64,000 bases of DNA from positions 186,001 through 250,000 of the forward strand of contig NZ_PTIY01000005.1 of the NCBI RefSeq assembly GCF_002934365.1, read 5' to 3'. Source of the stretch: Methylobacter tundripaludum. GTDB taxonomy: Bacteria; Pseudomonadota; Gammaproteobacteria; Methylococcales; Methylomonadaceae. The translations under genes were made by a program, and so were the position numbers. Shown here one piece after another: positions 44,622-53,410 of this stretch. A model generated the notes under the pieces. It was not told where the DNA came from, made no database searches, and saw only the letters and a list, made by a program, of their open reading frames with translations. Position 1 is the first letter of the stretch. Every line of letters begins with the position of its first letter.

Positions 44622-47270
44622 CTATTTATCTTCAACTCTCAACACCAATTTACTCAGCGCCGGAAGAATAATAAACGTACAAACCATAATCCAGAATATG
44701 CCCATGGTGATAATCAAACCCATGCTGGCGATGCCCTGATGCGGCGAGAACGCCAATCCGGCGAAACTGGAGGCGGTGGTCAACGCGCCGTAAAACATGG
44801 CCCTGGCCGTGCTGGATTGATAGATATTCTGCTCTTCGGACATAGAATGATGCAGCTTCTCAACCATATGGATGCCGTTATCGACGCCTAGCCCCAGTAA
44901 CAGCGGCAAGGCGATGATGTTGGCGAAATTAATCGGCGTATTGGTCAGAACCGCACTCGCCATCGTAAACAGCCCGGCCAATATCAGCGGCGTCATGACC
45001 AACGCGGTATCGAGAACATTGCGCCTGATCGCAAACAACAGCAGCGCGATAGTGATCAGCGCAATCACAATGGCTTCCTGGAAAGCGGAGATAACTTCCT
45101 TCATCGATTCCCAATACATGATCGGCAAGTCGGTGGTCTCAGGCGCGACGGATTGCACTTCGGTAATAAACTCTTCCAGGCTGGTTAAATCGTTCAGGTC
45201 TTTCTTGGGAAATATCTGGATACGGTACGAGCCGTTCTTGCTCAGCCATTTGTCCTTGATGTCGGCAGGCAGGTCGGCCAGAGTGACTTCCTTGGCATTG
45301 AAGCTGTCCGATAGTTCGTTCATGAGACTCGGCAAGGTACCGAGCAGCGTGGTCTGGATTTTGTCAATGAACAGGCGTCGACTGGTTTGCTGCCGCGCAT
45401 CAAGTTCGATCAAAATATCCTGCAATTCTTTTTTAAAATTGCTTAACGCGGTGCGTTCATGAGCATCGGTTTTTTGAGGCAGGATAGTGTCGATGGCTTT
45501 TATCAGGCGCTTAATGCCGGGTACAGGATCGGTATCGTTTTTGAGCGCGGGAAAATTTTGCGTTTGCGCCCCCAGCATCAAGCCCATTTCCTCTATCACG
45601 GCCAGTTTGTCGCCCTGCCCGGTGGGTTCAAAATCGAAAAGACTGACGGTTTTATCGACCGAAGCCAAGGCCGAAAGCTTTTGCTCCAAGGCTTTGGCGC
45701 TGTTCTCATCCTTGGCCAGAACGGTCAAGGTCATCGGCGTGGTTTCCTTGCCTTTCATCAGATTTTTAAACGCAATAACCGATTCGGTGTTAGGGTCGCG
45801 AAGGTTAATCGGATTGAAATCGGTCTTCACGTTGAAGGTCAAAACGATGGAAATAACGGCGATGGCAAAGGTTGCGATGGAAATCGGTTTGGCATAATGC
45901 AGCGGCAAGATCGCCAGTTTTTTCGACAATTTCTCAAGTCCGTTCCGCGTTCCGTTAATCTGGGACTTTGCCGGAGCAGGCATGATTTTCAACAGCGCCG
46001 GCAGGACAATCAAGGTAATTAACAGGCAGATAAACAGACTGGTGCCCGCCAGCAGGCCAAGTTCGGATACGCCTTTGTAATCGGTCGGTATAAAAGCATA
46101 AAGCCCGATCGACGTGGTTCCCGCACACAGTAATAACGATGGCGCCGTGCTCATTAATGTGCTGCGTAGCGCCAGCTCTTTATGAATGTGATGAATCAGA
46201 TTGTCGCGATAGCGCAGACAAAAATGGATCGCATATTCCACGCCCAAGCCGATATTGGATACCGCAAAAGCCACTGAAATCAGGTTTAATTCTTTTACCG
46301 AAAAAGCCGCGAACGCTCCGCAAAAAAGCATGCCCAAGGCCAGCGTCATCAACGTGGCGGAGGTAAGCAAAACAGAACGATAGGCAACCAATAATATAAA
46401 CAGCACCAGCACAATGGAGAAAATACTGGCGGTAAACGTGCCGGTACTCATGCCCGACAACTCATCATCTTCAAGACCGACTTCGCCGGTAACCCAAACT
46501 TTAACCGCAGGCAGGTTGGGGTCCTGAATTTGGGCAACGGCTTTACGGATCGAATCAATCGCATTTTCCGCTGGACGGATTTGCGTAAAATCAAACTTGG
46601 GCGCGACGATAATAAAGCCGCTGTTGGAATCGGTTTTCTTTTCCGCAATCATCGACTCCCATGACATCAACGCGTTTTCGCCATTGATCGTTTTATGCAA
46701 GGCCAGCGCCACCTTATCAACCAGCGAAGTGAAATCAATAGGTACATCCTGAGTCTTGTCGGTGTTGGTCAGGGCGTCTTCAAAAATCGAGAAAAAGCCG
46801 GTCAGATTCGGTTCCTGGGCAATTCTGCCGATAAACGGTTGGGCCAGCGACAGATTGTTGGATAAGTTATGCAGTTCGTCGGTATCGAGATAAAGCAGGC
46901 CATTCTGGCGGAAAAATTCGTTGTCGTTGGGAATATAGGCCGAATTAAAATGCTCTTTGTTGGCGCTGAGCAAGCGCAGCAATCGTTTAGTAGCCGATTT
47001 GGTCAATTCCGGCGTATCCGATTCAACCACCAGCAACAGCGTGTGCAAATCCTGCGAAAAGGCTTTTTCAAAATTGCGGCGGTTTTGCTGGAAAGGCGCA
47101 TCGGGCGCGACCAGTTCGGCGGTATCGGTATTAATGCTTAAGTGGCCGGCCGTGTATTCCAAGGCCAAAATGCTGAGCAAAATCACTATGGACAGAACCA
47201 TGAACGGCCTGCCTAGCGTCAAACTTGCCCAACGTGAAAAAATACTGTGACTGCGGGTTTGGAATGTCAT
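44622..47270 (-). CDS. hpnN: Hopanoid-associated RND transporter
   Basis: An 882-residue RND permease of the MMPL/HpnN type. The pattern is duplicated: helix 1 near 20-40, a periplasmic domain, five helices (about 280-430), then a second such block (helix near 465, periplasmic domain 490-720, helices 735-870). Motif VSNIGLGVEYAIHF in the first half and LPLLLGLGVDNGIHM in the second carry the conserved Gly and Asp/His of this family. HpnN moves hopanoids to the outer membrane. The nearby squalene-hopene cyclase relic supports the reading. Confidence 0.9.
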   Translation of the reverse strand: MTFQTRSHSIFSRWASLTLGRPFMVLSIVILLSILALEYTAGHLSINTDTAELVAPDAPFQQNRRNFEKAFSQDLHTLLLVVESDTPELTKSATKRLLRLLSANKEHFNSAYIPNDNEFFRQNGLLYLDTDELHNLSNNLSLAQPFIGRIAQEPNLTGFFSIFEDALTNTDKTQDVPIDFTSLVDKVALALHKTINGENALMSWESMIAEKKTDSNSGFIIVAPKFDFTQIRPAENAIDSIRKAVAQIQDPNLPAVKVWVTGEVGLEDDELSGMSTGTFTASIFSIVLVLFILLVAYRSVLLTSATLMTLALGMLFCGAFAAFSVKELNLISVAFAVSNIGLGVEYAIHFCLRYRDNLIHHIHKELALRSTLMSTAPSLLLCAGTTSIGLYAFIPTDYKGVSELGLLAGTSLFICLLITLIVLPALLKIMPAPAKSQINGTRNGLEKLSKKLAILPLHYAKPISIATFAIAVISIVLTFNVKTDFNPINLRDPNTESVIAFKNLMKGKETTPMTLTVLAKDENSAKALEQKLSALASVDKTVSLFDFEPTGQGDKLAVIEEMGLMLGAQTQNFPALKNDTDPVPGIKRLIKAIDTILPQKTDAHERTALSNFKKELQDILIELDARQQTSRRLFIDKIQTTLLGTLPSLMNELSDSFNAKEVTLADLPADIKDKWLSKNGSYRIQIFPKKDLNDLTSLEEFITEVQSVAPETTDLPIMYWESMKEVISAFQEAIVIALITIALLLFAIRRNVLDTALVMTPLILAGLFTMASAVLTNTPINFANIIALPLLLGLGVDNGIHMVEKLHHSMSEEQNIYQSSTARAMFYGALTTASSFAGLAFSPHQGIASMGLIITMGIFWIMVCTFIILPALSKLVLRVEDK

Positions 47271-47287
47271 AACTCAGGATTCGGGCA

Positions 47288-48343
47288 TTAATGTAGGGTG
47301 AGAGTGTTCAAAGTGTTTAACGCGTCACTTCGGGATTCAATAAGTTCGCTGCCCTGCAATTCGATGAACAGGGCGGGGATTTTAGCCATATTGGCCGCCG
47401 CCATGCCGTCTTTCGCTCCCAGGCACAACAGCGCGGTGGACCAGGCATCGGCAACCGTCGGATCAGCGATCAGGACGGTGGCGGAAACCAGGTTATGGCC
47501 GACCGGTCTTCCGTTACGGGCATCGAGAATGTGGCTGTAACGCCGGCCTTGGTCATCGAAATAATGCCGGTACGTGCCGGACGTCATCACCGCCATCGGC
47601 GAATCCTTGGGCATGGTAACGACTTTATGCATCGTCCGTTCTTCCGGCAACGGCCTTTCCACGGCGATACGCCAAGGTTGAAGGCCGGGTTTGTAGCCAT
47701 TGGTTTTCAGCTCGCCGCCTATTTCGACCAGATAATTGCTTATGCCTTTTTGCTCCAGCACCTTGCTGATCCGCTCCACGCTATAGCCTTGAGCAATCGA
47801 CGACAAATCGACTTTCAGGTCGGCCTGTTTTTTGCGCAGATGCGTGTCATCGACGATTTCCAGTTTTTCCATGCCGATTTGCTTCAGCGTGGCAAGAATA
47901 GTCGAGTCTTTAGGAATCGTCAGCGCATTGCCCTTAAAGCCCCATAAATCGAACAACGGCTTAATGGTTAAATCGTAGCAGCCTTGGCTGGCCTGGTTTA
48001 CAACTTGCGCGATTTTAACCAAGGACACGATTTCGCCGCCGACTTCCTGGCTATCGGTATTCTCTATGCTGTTGAATGTTTCTATAGTCGAATCGGGCCG
48101 GTAATTGGACAGCAGTTTATCGATGGCCGCGAATTCGTTTTCGACGGCGTCTTTAACGGCTTTATCATCCACCGGCGATTCGGACCAATAGCTGATATGG
48201 TAAGTCGTACCCTGAGCAGGGCCTTCAAGCTTTTGAATGGTTGGTTCCGAGCAGCCTGCCAACATGGCTAAAAACATGCAGGCAGTAAAATGATGCGGGA
48301 AAGCGCCGGATAATGCCGTTTTTATAGTTCGTGGGTTAGTCAT
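47288..48343 (-). CDS. apbE: ApbE-family FAD:protein FMN transferase
   Basis: A roughly 351-residue lipoprotein (lipobox LAMLAGC) that attaches FMN to Thr in target proteins such as NqrB/RnfG. Motifs: EGPAQGTTYHISYW early, DLSSIAQGYSVERI, then SHILDARNGRPVGHN and DPTVADAWSTALLCLG, all typical for ApbE with its Mg-binding Asp and Thr. I prefer ATG 48343; a start up to 48370 is possible. It ends 17 bp before hpnN begins, so they may be co-transcribed. Confidence 0.9.
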   Translation of the reverse strand: MTNPRTIKTALSGAFPHHFTACMFLAMLAGCSEPTIQKLEGPAQGTTYHISYWSESPVDDKAVKDAVENEFAAIDKLLSNYRPDSTIETFNSIENTDSQEVGGEIVSLVKIAQVVNQASQGCYDLTIKPLFDLWGFKGNALTIPKDSTILATLKQIGMEKLEIVDDTHLRKKQADLKVDLSSIAQGYSVERISKVLEQKGISNYLVEIGGELKTNGYKPGLQPWRIAVERPLPEERTMHKVVTMPKDSPMAVMTSGTYRHYFDDQGRRYSHILDARNGRPVGHNLVSATVLIADPTVADAWSTALLCLGAKDGMAAANMAKIPALFIELQGSELIESRSDALNTLNTLTLH

Positions 48344-48370
48344 CCATGTCTGCCGTTTCTTTATCATCAC

Positions 48371-48987
48371 AAATTATCGGTAATAAACTTCATAAAACGC
48401 GCAATATGCGTTAACAAACGTGATTTTGCGCCCTAGCTGCGCTCGCGTGTGCCGTCTTTAGAGCGCTCTTTATTATAATCCGAAAGACACTAAAGCTTTT
48501 TAAAAAATAAGTTTTCCCTTTGCGGTCCCAGTAGAACAGACATGCAAACCGTTCTGGCTGCATTTTTGCCTGTCTCGGAGTCACTATGAATACTCCCCAA
48601 ATCAGTCATCTGTCTGTTAACGGTAACGCCAGGGAAAATAAGTTCTTTATATTTCAGTTTATCAGCTTGATCCGCGTCATCCGTGTTCCATTTCTCTATG
48701 CACTGAGTAGTCGCCATAATGTTTACCGCATTCCCACGCACTACGTCACTGCCATTAAATTAATGACAGCGTATTTCCATTTGAACTTAACTTAATGGCA
48801 GCAGCGCACTACAGCTAAGGCGCGAGTCAAAATCAGCCTCTGCCGAGGAGGTATCACGTTATTTGTTGCGCATGATGTGCGTAGATTGCAGGAAAGATAC
48901 TTGTTTTATATAATACCCATTACTTATTATATCTATTATTTTCTTTCCCTTGGCGCTTTTTACGAGCTTCTACGCTTTCAATTGTTT
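48371..48987. other. Spacer upstream of the marR gene
   Basis: About 617 bp with no convincing gene. It includes an arm of the AACACGGATGACGC repeat (about 48672-48694) and the small relic element at 48747-48803. A 37-codon extension of the MarR frame (48877-48987) is hydrophobic and probably untranslated. Confidence 0.5.
48747..48803. repeat. Short MITE relic
   Basis: CACTGCCATTAAATTAA at the left and TTAACTTAATGGCAGCA at the right form inverted ends like those of the element at 53149-53317. The flanks share CGCACTAC (48737-48744 and 48805-48812), a decayed target duplication. Only about 57 bp long. Confidence 0.5.
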
Positions 48988-49410
48988 ATGCATTCAAAAT
49001 TCGGTTTTCTGAGTTACGAAATCAGTCACGTTATCCGTCAACGTTTTAACAAGGAAGCCGAAAATATCGGCTTTACTCATGCCCAATGGAGAGCCTTGGT
49101 GCATTTGTCTGAAAATGAAAATTGCCGCCAAATCGACTTGGCTGAAATTCTGGAAATCAAACCGATTACGCTGGCAAGGCAGATCGACTTGCTTGAGGAA
49201 TCGGGCTTGGTTCGGCGCAATAAAGACGTCGAAGACCGGCGCGCTTACCGCCTGGAACTCACGCCTAAGGCGCAGTCCATCATGCAGGAACTTTGGGAGA
49301 TTGCCGATGCGGTGGAAGCGGAGGTTCTTAAAACCTTAACGCAACAAGAACGAGAACAGATGACCGCACTGCTGGAACGCATTAAATCCAGCCTGGGTGA
49401 AGCTATCTGA
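48988..49410 (+). CDS. MarR-family transcriptional regulator
   Basis: A 140-residue MarR protein from ATG 48988 (MHSKFGFLSYEISHVIRQRF). The winged HTH reads GFTHAQWRALVHLSENENCR, then IDLAEILEIKPITLARQIDL, with the wing VEDRRAYRLELTPKAQ. MarR proteins usually repress a neighbouring gene and are released by small ligands. Downstream, same strand, is the SulP transporter gene 150 bp away, its likely target. Confidence 0.92.
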   Translation: MHSKFGFLSYEISHVIRQRFNKEAENIGFTHAQWRALVHLSENENCRQIDLAEILEIKPITLARQIDLLEESGLVRRNKDVEDRRAYRLELTPKAQSIMQELWEIADAVEAEVLKTLTQQEREQMTALLERIKSSLGEAI

Positions 49411-49566
49411 ATTAATGGGCTTGGGCATTGAAAAGTATGCATAAAACTGAGCGGATAATCTGTTTTTTCACCAAGCTGACCGACTTAGTACCCCTCACAT
49501 CTTTGAATAACTTTTTATGCTCTCTGGCTGTGTTCCCACATAGCCTTTTTAATTTATAGGACTGAA

Positions 49567-51060
49567 ATGCTCTTTTTATCGAAAAAACAGGACTGGCTCG
49601 GCAACATCCGAGGCGATGTGTTGGCCGGTCTGGTCGTTGCCCTTGCGCTGATTCCCGAAGCCATTGCCTTTTCCATCATCGCCGGGGTCGATCCCAAAGT
49701 CGGGCTCTATGCCTCATTCTGCATTGCGGTGATTACCGCGTTTGTCGGCGGCAGGCCGGGCATGATTTCTGCGGCGACCGGGGCGATGGCCTTGCTGATG
49801 GTGACGCTGGTCAAGGATCATGGCCTGCAATATTTATTGGCGGCAACGCTGCTGACCGGCGTTTTGCAAATCATCTCCGGCTACCTGAAGCTCGGCAGCC
49901 TGATGAGTTTCGTGTCGCGTTCGGTGGTGACCGGTTTCGTCAATGCGCTGGCGATTTTGATCTTCATGGCGCAGCTGCCGGAACTTACCCACGTCACTTG
50001 GCATGTTTACGCAATGACCGCAGGCGGACTGGCGATCATTTACCTGTTTCCGTATCTCCCGGTGATCGGCAAATCCCTGCCCTCGCCGCTGGTCTGCATT
50101 GTCGCGTTGACCGGCATCGCCATTTATTGGCAGCTGGACATCCGCACGGTCGGCGACATGGGCGAGTTGCCCGATACGCTGCCTATTTTTCTCTGGCCCG
50201 AGGTGCCGTTGACATGGGACACCTTAAAAATTATTGCGCCTTATTCGGCACCGATGGCCGTCGTCGGCCTGCTGGAATCGTTGATGACCGCAACCATCAT
50301 CGATGATTTGACCGACACGCCCAGCGACAAAAACCGCGAATGCAAAGGCCAGGGCCTCGCCAATATCGGCGCCGGATTGCTCGGCGGCATGGCCGGTTGC
50401 GCGATGATCGGCCAGTCCGTTATCAATATCAAATCCGGCGGGCGCGGACGCTTGTCCACCTTGATCGCAGGAAGCTTTCTGTTGATCATGGTGGTGTTCC
50501 TGGACGAATGGATTTCCAAAATCCCGATGGCCGCGTTGGTCTCGGTGATGATCATGGTCTCGATCGGTACCTTCAGCTGGAGTTCCATCGTCAACCTCAA
50601 ACAACACCCGGTGTCCACCAATGTGGTGATGGTGGCGACCGTGATTGTCGTGGTCTGGACGCATAACCTGGCGTTCGGCGTTTTCGTCGGCGTGTTGCTG
50701 GCGTCGTTATTCTTCGCCAACAAAATCAGCCATTTCATGTATGTCGAATCGGAACTGGATGAAGCGAACAGCATTCGGACTTATCGCGTTATCGGGCAAA
50801 TCTTCTTTAATTCGTCGGGCAAGTTCATTGCGGCCTTCGATTTCAAGGAAGCCGTCGATAAAGTGGTCATCGATTTACACCGAGCACACTTCTGGGATAT
50901 AACCTCGGTGACCGCCTTGGACAAGGCCGTCATCAAGTTCCGCCGCGAAGGCGCGGAGGTGGAGTTGATCGGCATGAACGAAGCCACCGCCACCATCGTC
51001 GACCGCTTCGGCATCCACGATAAACCGGAAGAAATTGAAAAAGTCATGGGAGGTCATTAA
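49567..51060 (+). CDS. SulP-family anion transporter
   Basis: A 497-residue inner-membrane transporter. The SulP signature is near the start ([31 protein letters not shown]), with 10-12 helices to about residue 390, then a short STAS domain ([32 protein letters not shown]). Members carry sulfate, bicarbonate or other anions; which one cannot be told. Ribosome-binding site AGGA. Its stop overlaps the start of the universal stress protein gene (TAATG), so they are coupled. Confidence 0.93.
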   Translation: MLFLSKKQDWLGNIRGDVLAGLVVALALIPEAIAFSIIAGVDPKVGLYASFCIAVITAFVGGRPGMISAATGAMALLMVTLVKDHGLQYLLAATLLTGVLQIISGYLKLGSLMSFVSRSVVTGFVNALAILIFMAQLPELTHVTWHVYAMTAGGLAIIYLFPYLPVIGKSLPSPLVCIVALTGIAIYWQLDIRTVGDMGELPDTLPIFLWPEVPLTWDTLKIIAPYSAPMAVVGLLESLMTATIIDDLTDTPSDKNRECKGQGLANIGAGLLGGMAGCAMIGQSVINIKSGGRGRLSTLIAGSFLLIMVVFLDEWISKIPMAALVSVMIMVSIGTFSWSSIVNLKQHPVSTNVVMVATVIVVVWTHNLAFGVFVGVLLASLFFANKISHFMYVESELDEANSIRTYRVIGQIFFNSSGKFIAAFDFKEAVDKVVIDLHRAHFWDITSVTALDKAVIKFRREGAEVELIGMNEATATIVDRFGIHDKPEEIEKVMGGH

Positions 51061-51929
51061 TGAACACAAATACCAATAGAGTGCTGGCATGTATCGACGG
51101 TTCGTCATTGACCGAAGCGGTCTGCGATTACGCGGCCTGGATAGCGCAACGCGTCGATGCGCCGTTAAAGTTGCTGCATGTCATCGACCATCATCCCGAG
51201 ACCACCGCAACCCTGGACTTGTCCGGCAACATCGGCTTGGGCAGCCAGGAGCATTTGCTTGAAGAACTGACCGCCGTCGAACAGCAACGCAGCAAGTTGC
51301 GACTACAGCAAGGCAAGCTATTGCTACAGGCCGCCAAAGATCGGGTCATCCAGGCCGGCATCGCCGACCCCGACAGCAACCAGCGCCACGGTAGCCTGGT
51401 TGAATCGCTAATCGAGCTTGAAGAAAGCATCCGGGTCCTGGTCATCGGCATCCGTGGCAAAGCGCATGAAAACCGGCCGGACAAAATAGGCGCAAAACTT
51501 GAGTCCATCATTCGCTCGTTGCATAAGCCTATTTTGGTAGTCAACGACACGTTCAAAGCGCCGCAGCACATCATGATTGCCTATGATGGCAGCAAGGCGA
51601 CAGAAAAAGCCATCGACATGGTTGCCATCAGTCCGCTTTATAAAGGCCTCACTTGCCATCTGGTTAACGTCAGCAAAGATGACGCAGCGACCGAACAATT
51701 GCTTGAAGCGGCTGTCAGCAAACTGAAAAATGCCGGCGGCATTGAAGTGACCACGAAAAAATTACAAGGCAAGCCCGACCAAGCGCTTTGTGAATATCAG
51801 GACAAACATGATATTGATATGATCGTGATGGGCGCATTCAGCCACACCCGCCTTCATGACCTGCTGCTCGGCAGCTTTACCGCCAAAATGCTGATGAATG
51901 CCAAAAAGCCGCTGCTGTTGCTGCGCTGA
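51060..51929 (+). CDS. Universal stress protein, tandem Usp domains
   Basis: A 289-residue protein with two UspA folds. Domain 1 begins VLACIDGSSLTEAVCDYAAW; domain 2 begins HIMIAYDGSKATEKAIDMVA and ends MIVMGAFSHTRLHDLLLGSF then TAKMLMNAKKPLLLL, with the G-x2-H/R-x9-G(S/T) type ATP-binding residues kept in domain 2 and less so in domain 1. Pairing of Usp with SulP genes is common; Usp may regulate the transporter. Confidence 0.92.
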   Translation: MNTNTNRVLACIDGSSLTEAVCDYAAWIAQRVDAPLKLLHVIDHHPETTATLDLSGNIGLGSQEHLLEELTAVEQQRSKLRLQQGKLLLQAAKDRVIQAGIADPDSNQRHGSLVESLIELEESIRVLVIGIRGKAHENRPDKIGAKLESIIRSLHKPILVVNDTFKAPQHIMIAYDGSKATEKAIDMVAISPLYKGLTCHLVNVSKDDAATEQLLEAAVSKLKNAGGIEVTTKKLQGKPDQALCEYQDKHDIDMIVMGAFSHTRLHDLLLGSFTAKMLMNAKKPLLLLR

Positions 51930-51979
51930 TTGGCCGGAACGTAACAGGCGCTCAGCAAATTTGTTCCCATGCGCTACGC

Positions 51980-52109
51980 CACGGCCATTAAGTTAAGTAC
52001 AACAGCAGCGTAGGAGCGGGCCGCGCCCGCGATATTTCGGTAGAGCGATACAGAGTTGTAGCGCCTTCATCGCGGGCATGGCCCGCTCCTACAACGCGTA
52101 ATGGCAGTG
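51980..52109. repeat. MITE-like element with GC-rich hairpin
   Basis: Ends CACGGCCATTAAGTTAAG and CGTAATGGCAGTG match the element at 53149. Inside is a long hairpin: GTAGGAGCGGGCCGCGCCCG on one side and CGGGCATGGCCCGCTCCTAC on the other. Flanks share only TGCGCT, so any target duplication has decayed. It could also stop transcription from the Usp gene. Confidence 0.6.
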
Positions 52110-52157
52110 CTGCGCTCATTGTTATACGACAGCTTCACACCTTACCCCCCGGCGGGT

Positions 52158-52949
52158 CTACGATGAAAAATCCGGGATTTGACCCTTTAAATCACGTGCC
52201 GCATGTATCAGCAAGTCTTCGAAAGTGTAAAAGCCTATATCGCAGATTGCCAAATGCGATAGCGCAAAAGCTGCGCCCGTGCCGAATGCCTCGCGTCTGA
52301 TTGACGAGTGAACCAGACGGACTGTTTGGTGCGGAAAGCCGAAAATAACTTCATGCTCACCGATAATTCCGCCGAGCCGCAACGAAGTGATTTGATCGTC
52401 ATCCACGCCTAATTTTTCCGCGATCTTTAATGCCGTGCCTGAAACCTCCGGTTTTTCCTTAAAATGTTGCTCAAGGATTTCCACATCGGCGAAAGGCGCT
52501 ATTTTGCGCAACAGATTGGCCGCCGTCATCAGGAAATTGACGCCCAAGGTAATATTGGGCGAACACATGACACGCGTATTTCGCCCAAGACTGCGGACAT
52601 AATCCAAATCGCTTTCCGAATAAGCGGAAATCGCGCTGACCAACATAATTCGGTGTTTACGAACCGTTTCTCCATAGCGATGGACGGCTTCCGGTGAAGA
52701 AAAATCAACTACCGCATCAACCGGCTGCCGGTCGAATAATGCCTCGAACGATTGTTGCGCCATCCCAATAATCGGAATAGCAGTATCCGGATGCGTTTGA
52801 GCGTTGTCACTCACGGTGCGGCGGGCAATCCAGCACAGTTCAAAGCGTGAATCCGTGCTCAGTACATTGGCGACGGCTTTGCCCGTTTTGCCGTAGCCGA
52901 TAAGGCCGATACTTATTTTGTGGTTCAATGGTAATCTCCTTTGATACAT
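52158..52949 (-). CDS. Dihydrodipicolinate reductase-like protein
   Basis: A 263-residue DapB-type protein: Rossmann motif ISIGLIGYGKTGKAVANVL, then CSPNITLGVNFLM and EQHFKEKPEVSGTALKIAEK. Classical DapB has an H-H-R-H-K-V-D-x-P-S-G-T active-site loop; here it is one residue shorter (HFKEKPEVSGT), though the first His, the Lys and the SGT remain. So it is a divergent DapB, or a relative with a shifted substrate. It stands alone between the Usp gene and the sucrose locus. Confidence 0.8.
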   Translation of the reverse strand: MYQRRLPLNHKISIGLIGYGKTGKAVANVLSTDSRFELCWIARRTVSDNAQTHPDTAIPIIGMAQQSFEALFDRQPVDAVVDFSSPEAVHRYGETVRKHRIMLVSAISAYSESDLDYVRSLGRNTRVMCSPNITLGVNFLMTAANLLRKIAPFADVEILEQHFKEKPEVSGTALKIAEKLGVDDDQITSLRLGGIIGEHEVIFGFPHQTVRLVHSSIRREAFGTGAAFALSHLAICDIGFYTFEDLLIHAARDLKGQIPDFSS

Positions 52950-53148
52950 TCACTCGCAGAACTACGTTTAACCCAACCGCAAAAATGCAATGAGCAAATA
53001 AGTTTTGCGGAAAAGCATTTTGTATCAACTGTTATTTAAAATAAAAACATTAACGAAATCGTGGTTATAGCGACTAATTTATACCTCTCAGGCCCATGCG
53101 GGCATAGCTATCTACACAACTTTTCGCGCGCGTTCCCAGGCCTTGCAC

Positions 53149-53317
53149 CACTGCCATTAAGTTAAGACTTGTTCCGTTCGCCCTGAGCCTGTCGAAGGGT
53201 GAGCGGAACAAGTCGTTAAGCCATTCATGGTTCGACAAGGCTCTCCTGAGTTTATCGAAGCCTGTCATGAGCTTGTCGAATGGGGCTCACCACGAACAGC
53301 TTAACTTAATGCCAGTG
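53149..53317. mobile_element. MITE with 11-bp target duplication
   Basis: A 169-bp non-coding element. Its ends are CACTGCCATTAAGTTAAG and CTTAACTTAATGCCAGTG, 18-bp inverted repeats with one mismatch. It is flanked on both sides by AGGCCTTGCAC (53138-53148 and 53318-53328), a perfect 11-bp target duplication as made by IS4-type transposases. Inside are nested REP-like units (CCCTGAGCCTGTCGAAGGGT, and CATGAGCTTGTCGAATGGGG). No transposase is nearby, so it must be mobilised in trans. Confidence 0.85.
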
Positions 53318-53410
53318 AGGCCTTGCACTCCAACCGCTGGAAATACGCAACCATTAACTTGATAGTAATAACCTGACGCGTGGGGACGAAACAAATCCGG
53401 GCCAATCAGC

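Noticed and set aside
45459-46022. A 187-codon frame opposite hpnN
   Set aside because: Antisense to a full-length RND transporter gene with all expected motifs.
48586-48795. A 69-codon frame upstream of marR
   Set aside because: It consists of pieces of dispersed repeats (AACACGGATGACGC arm and the MITE relic).
51980-52109. Simple intrinsic terminator for the SulP-Usp operon
   Set aside because: The hairpin has no T-tract and is embedded in an element with transposon-like ends, so it is better described as a repeat.
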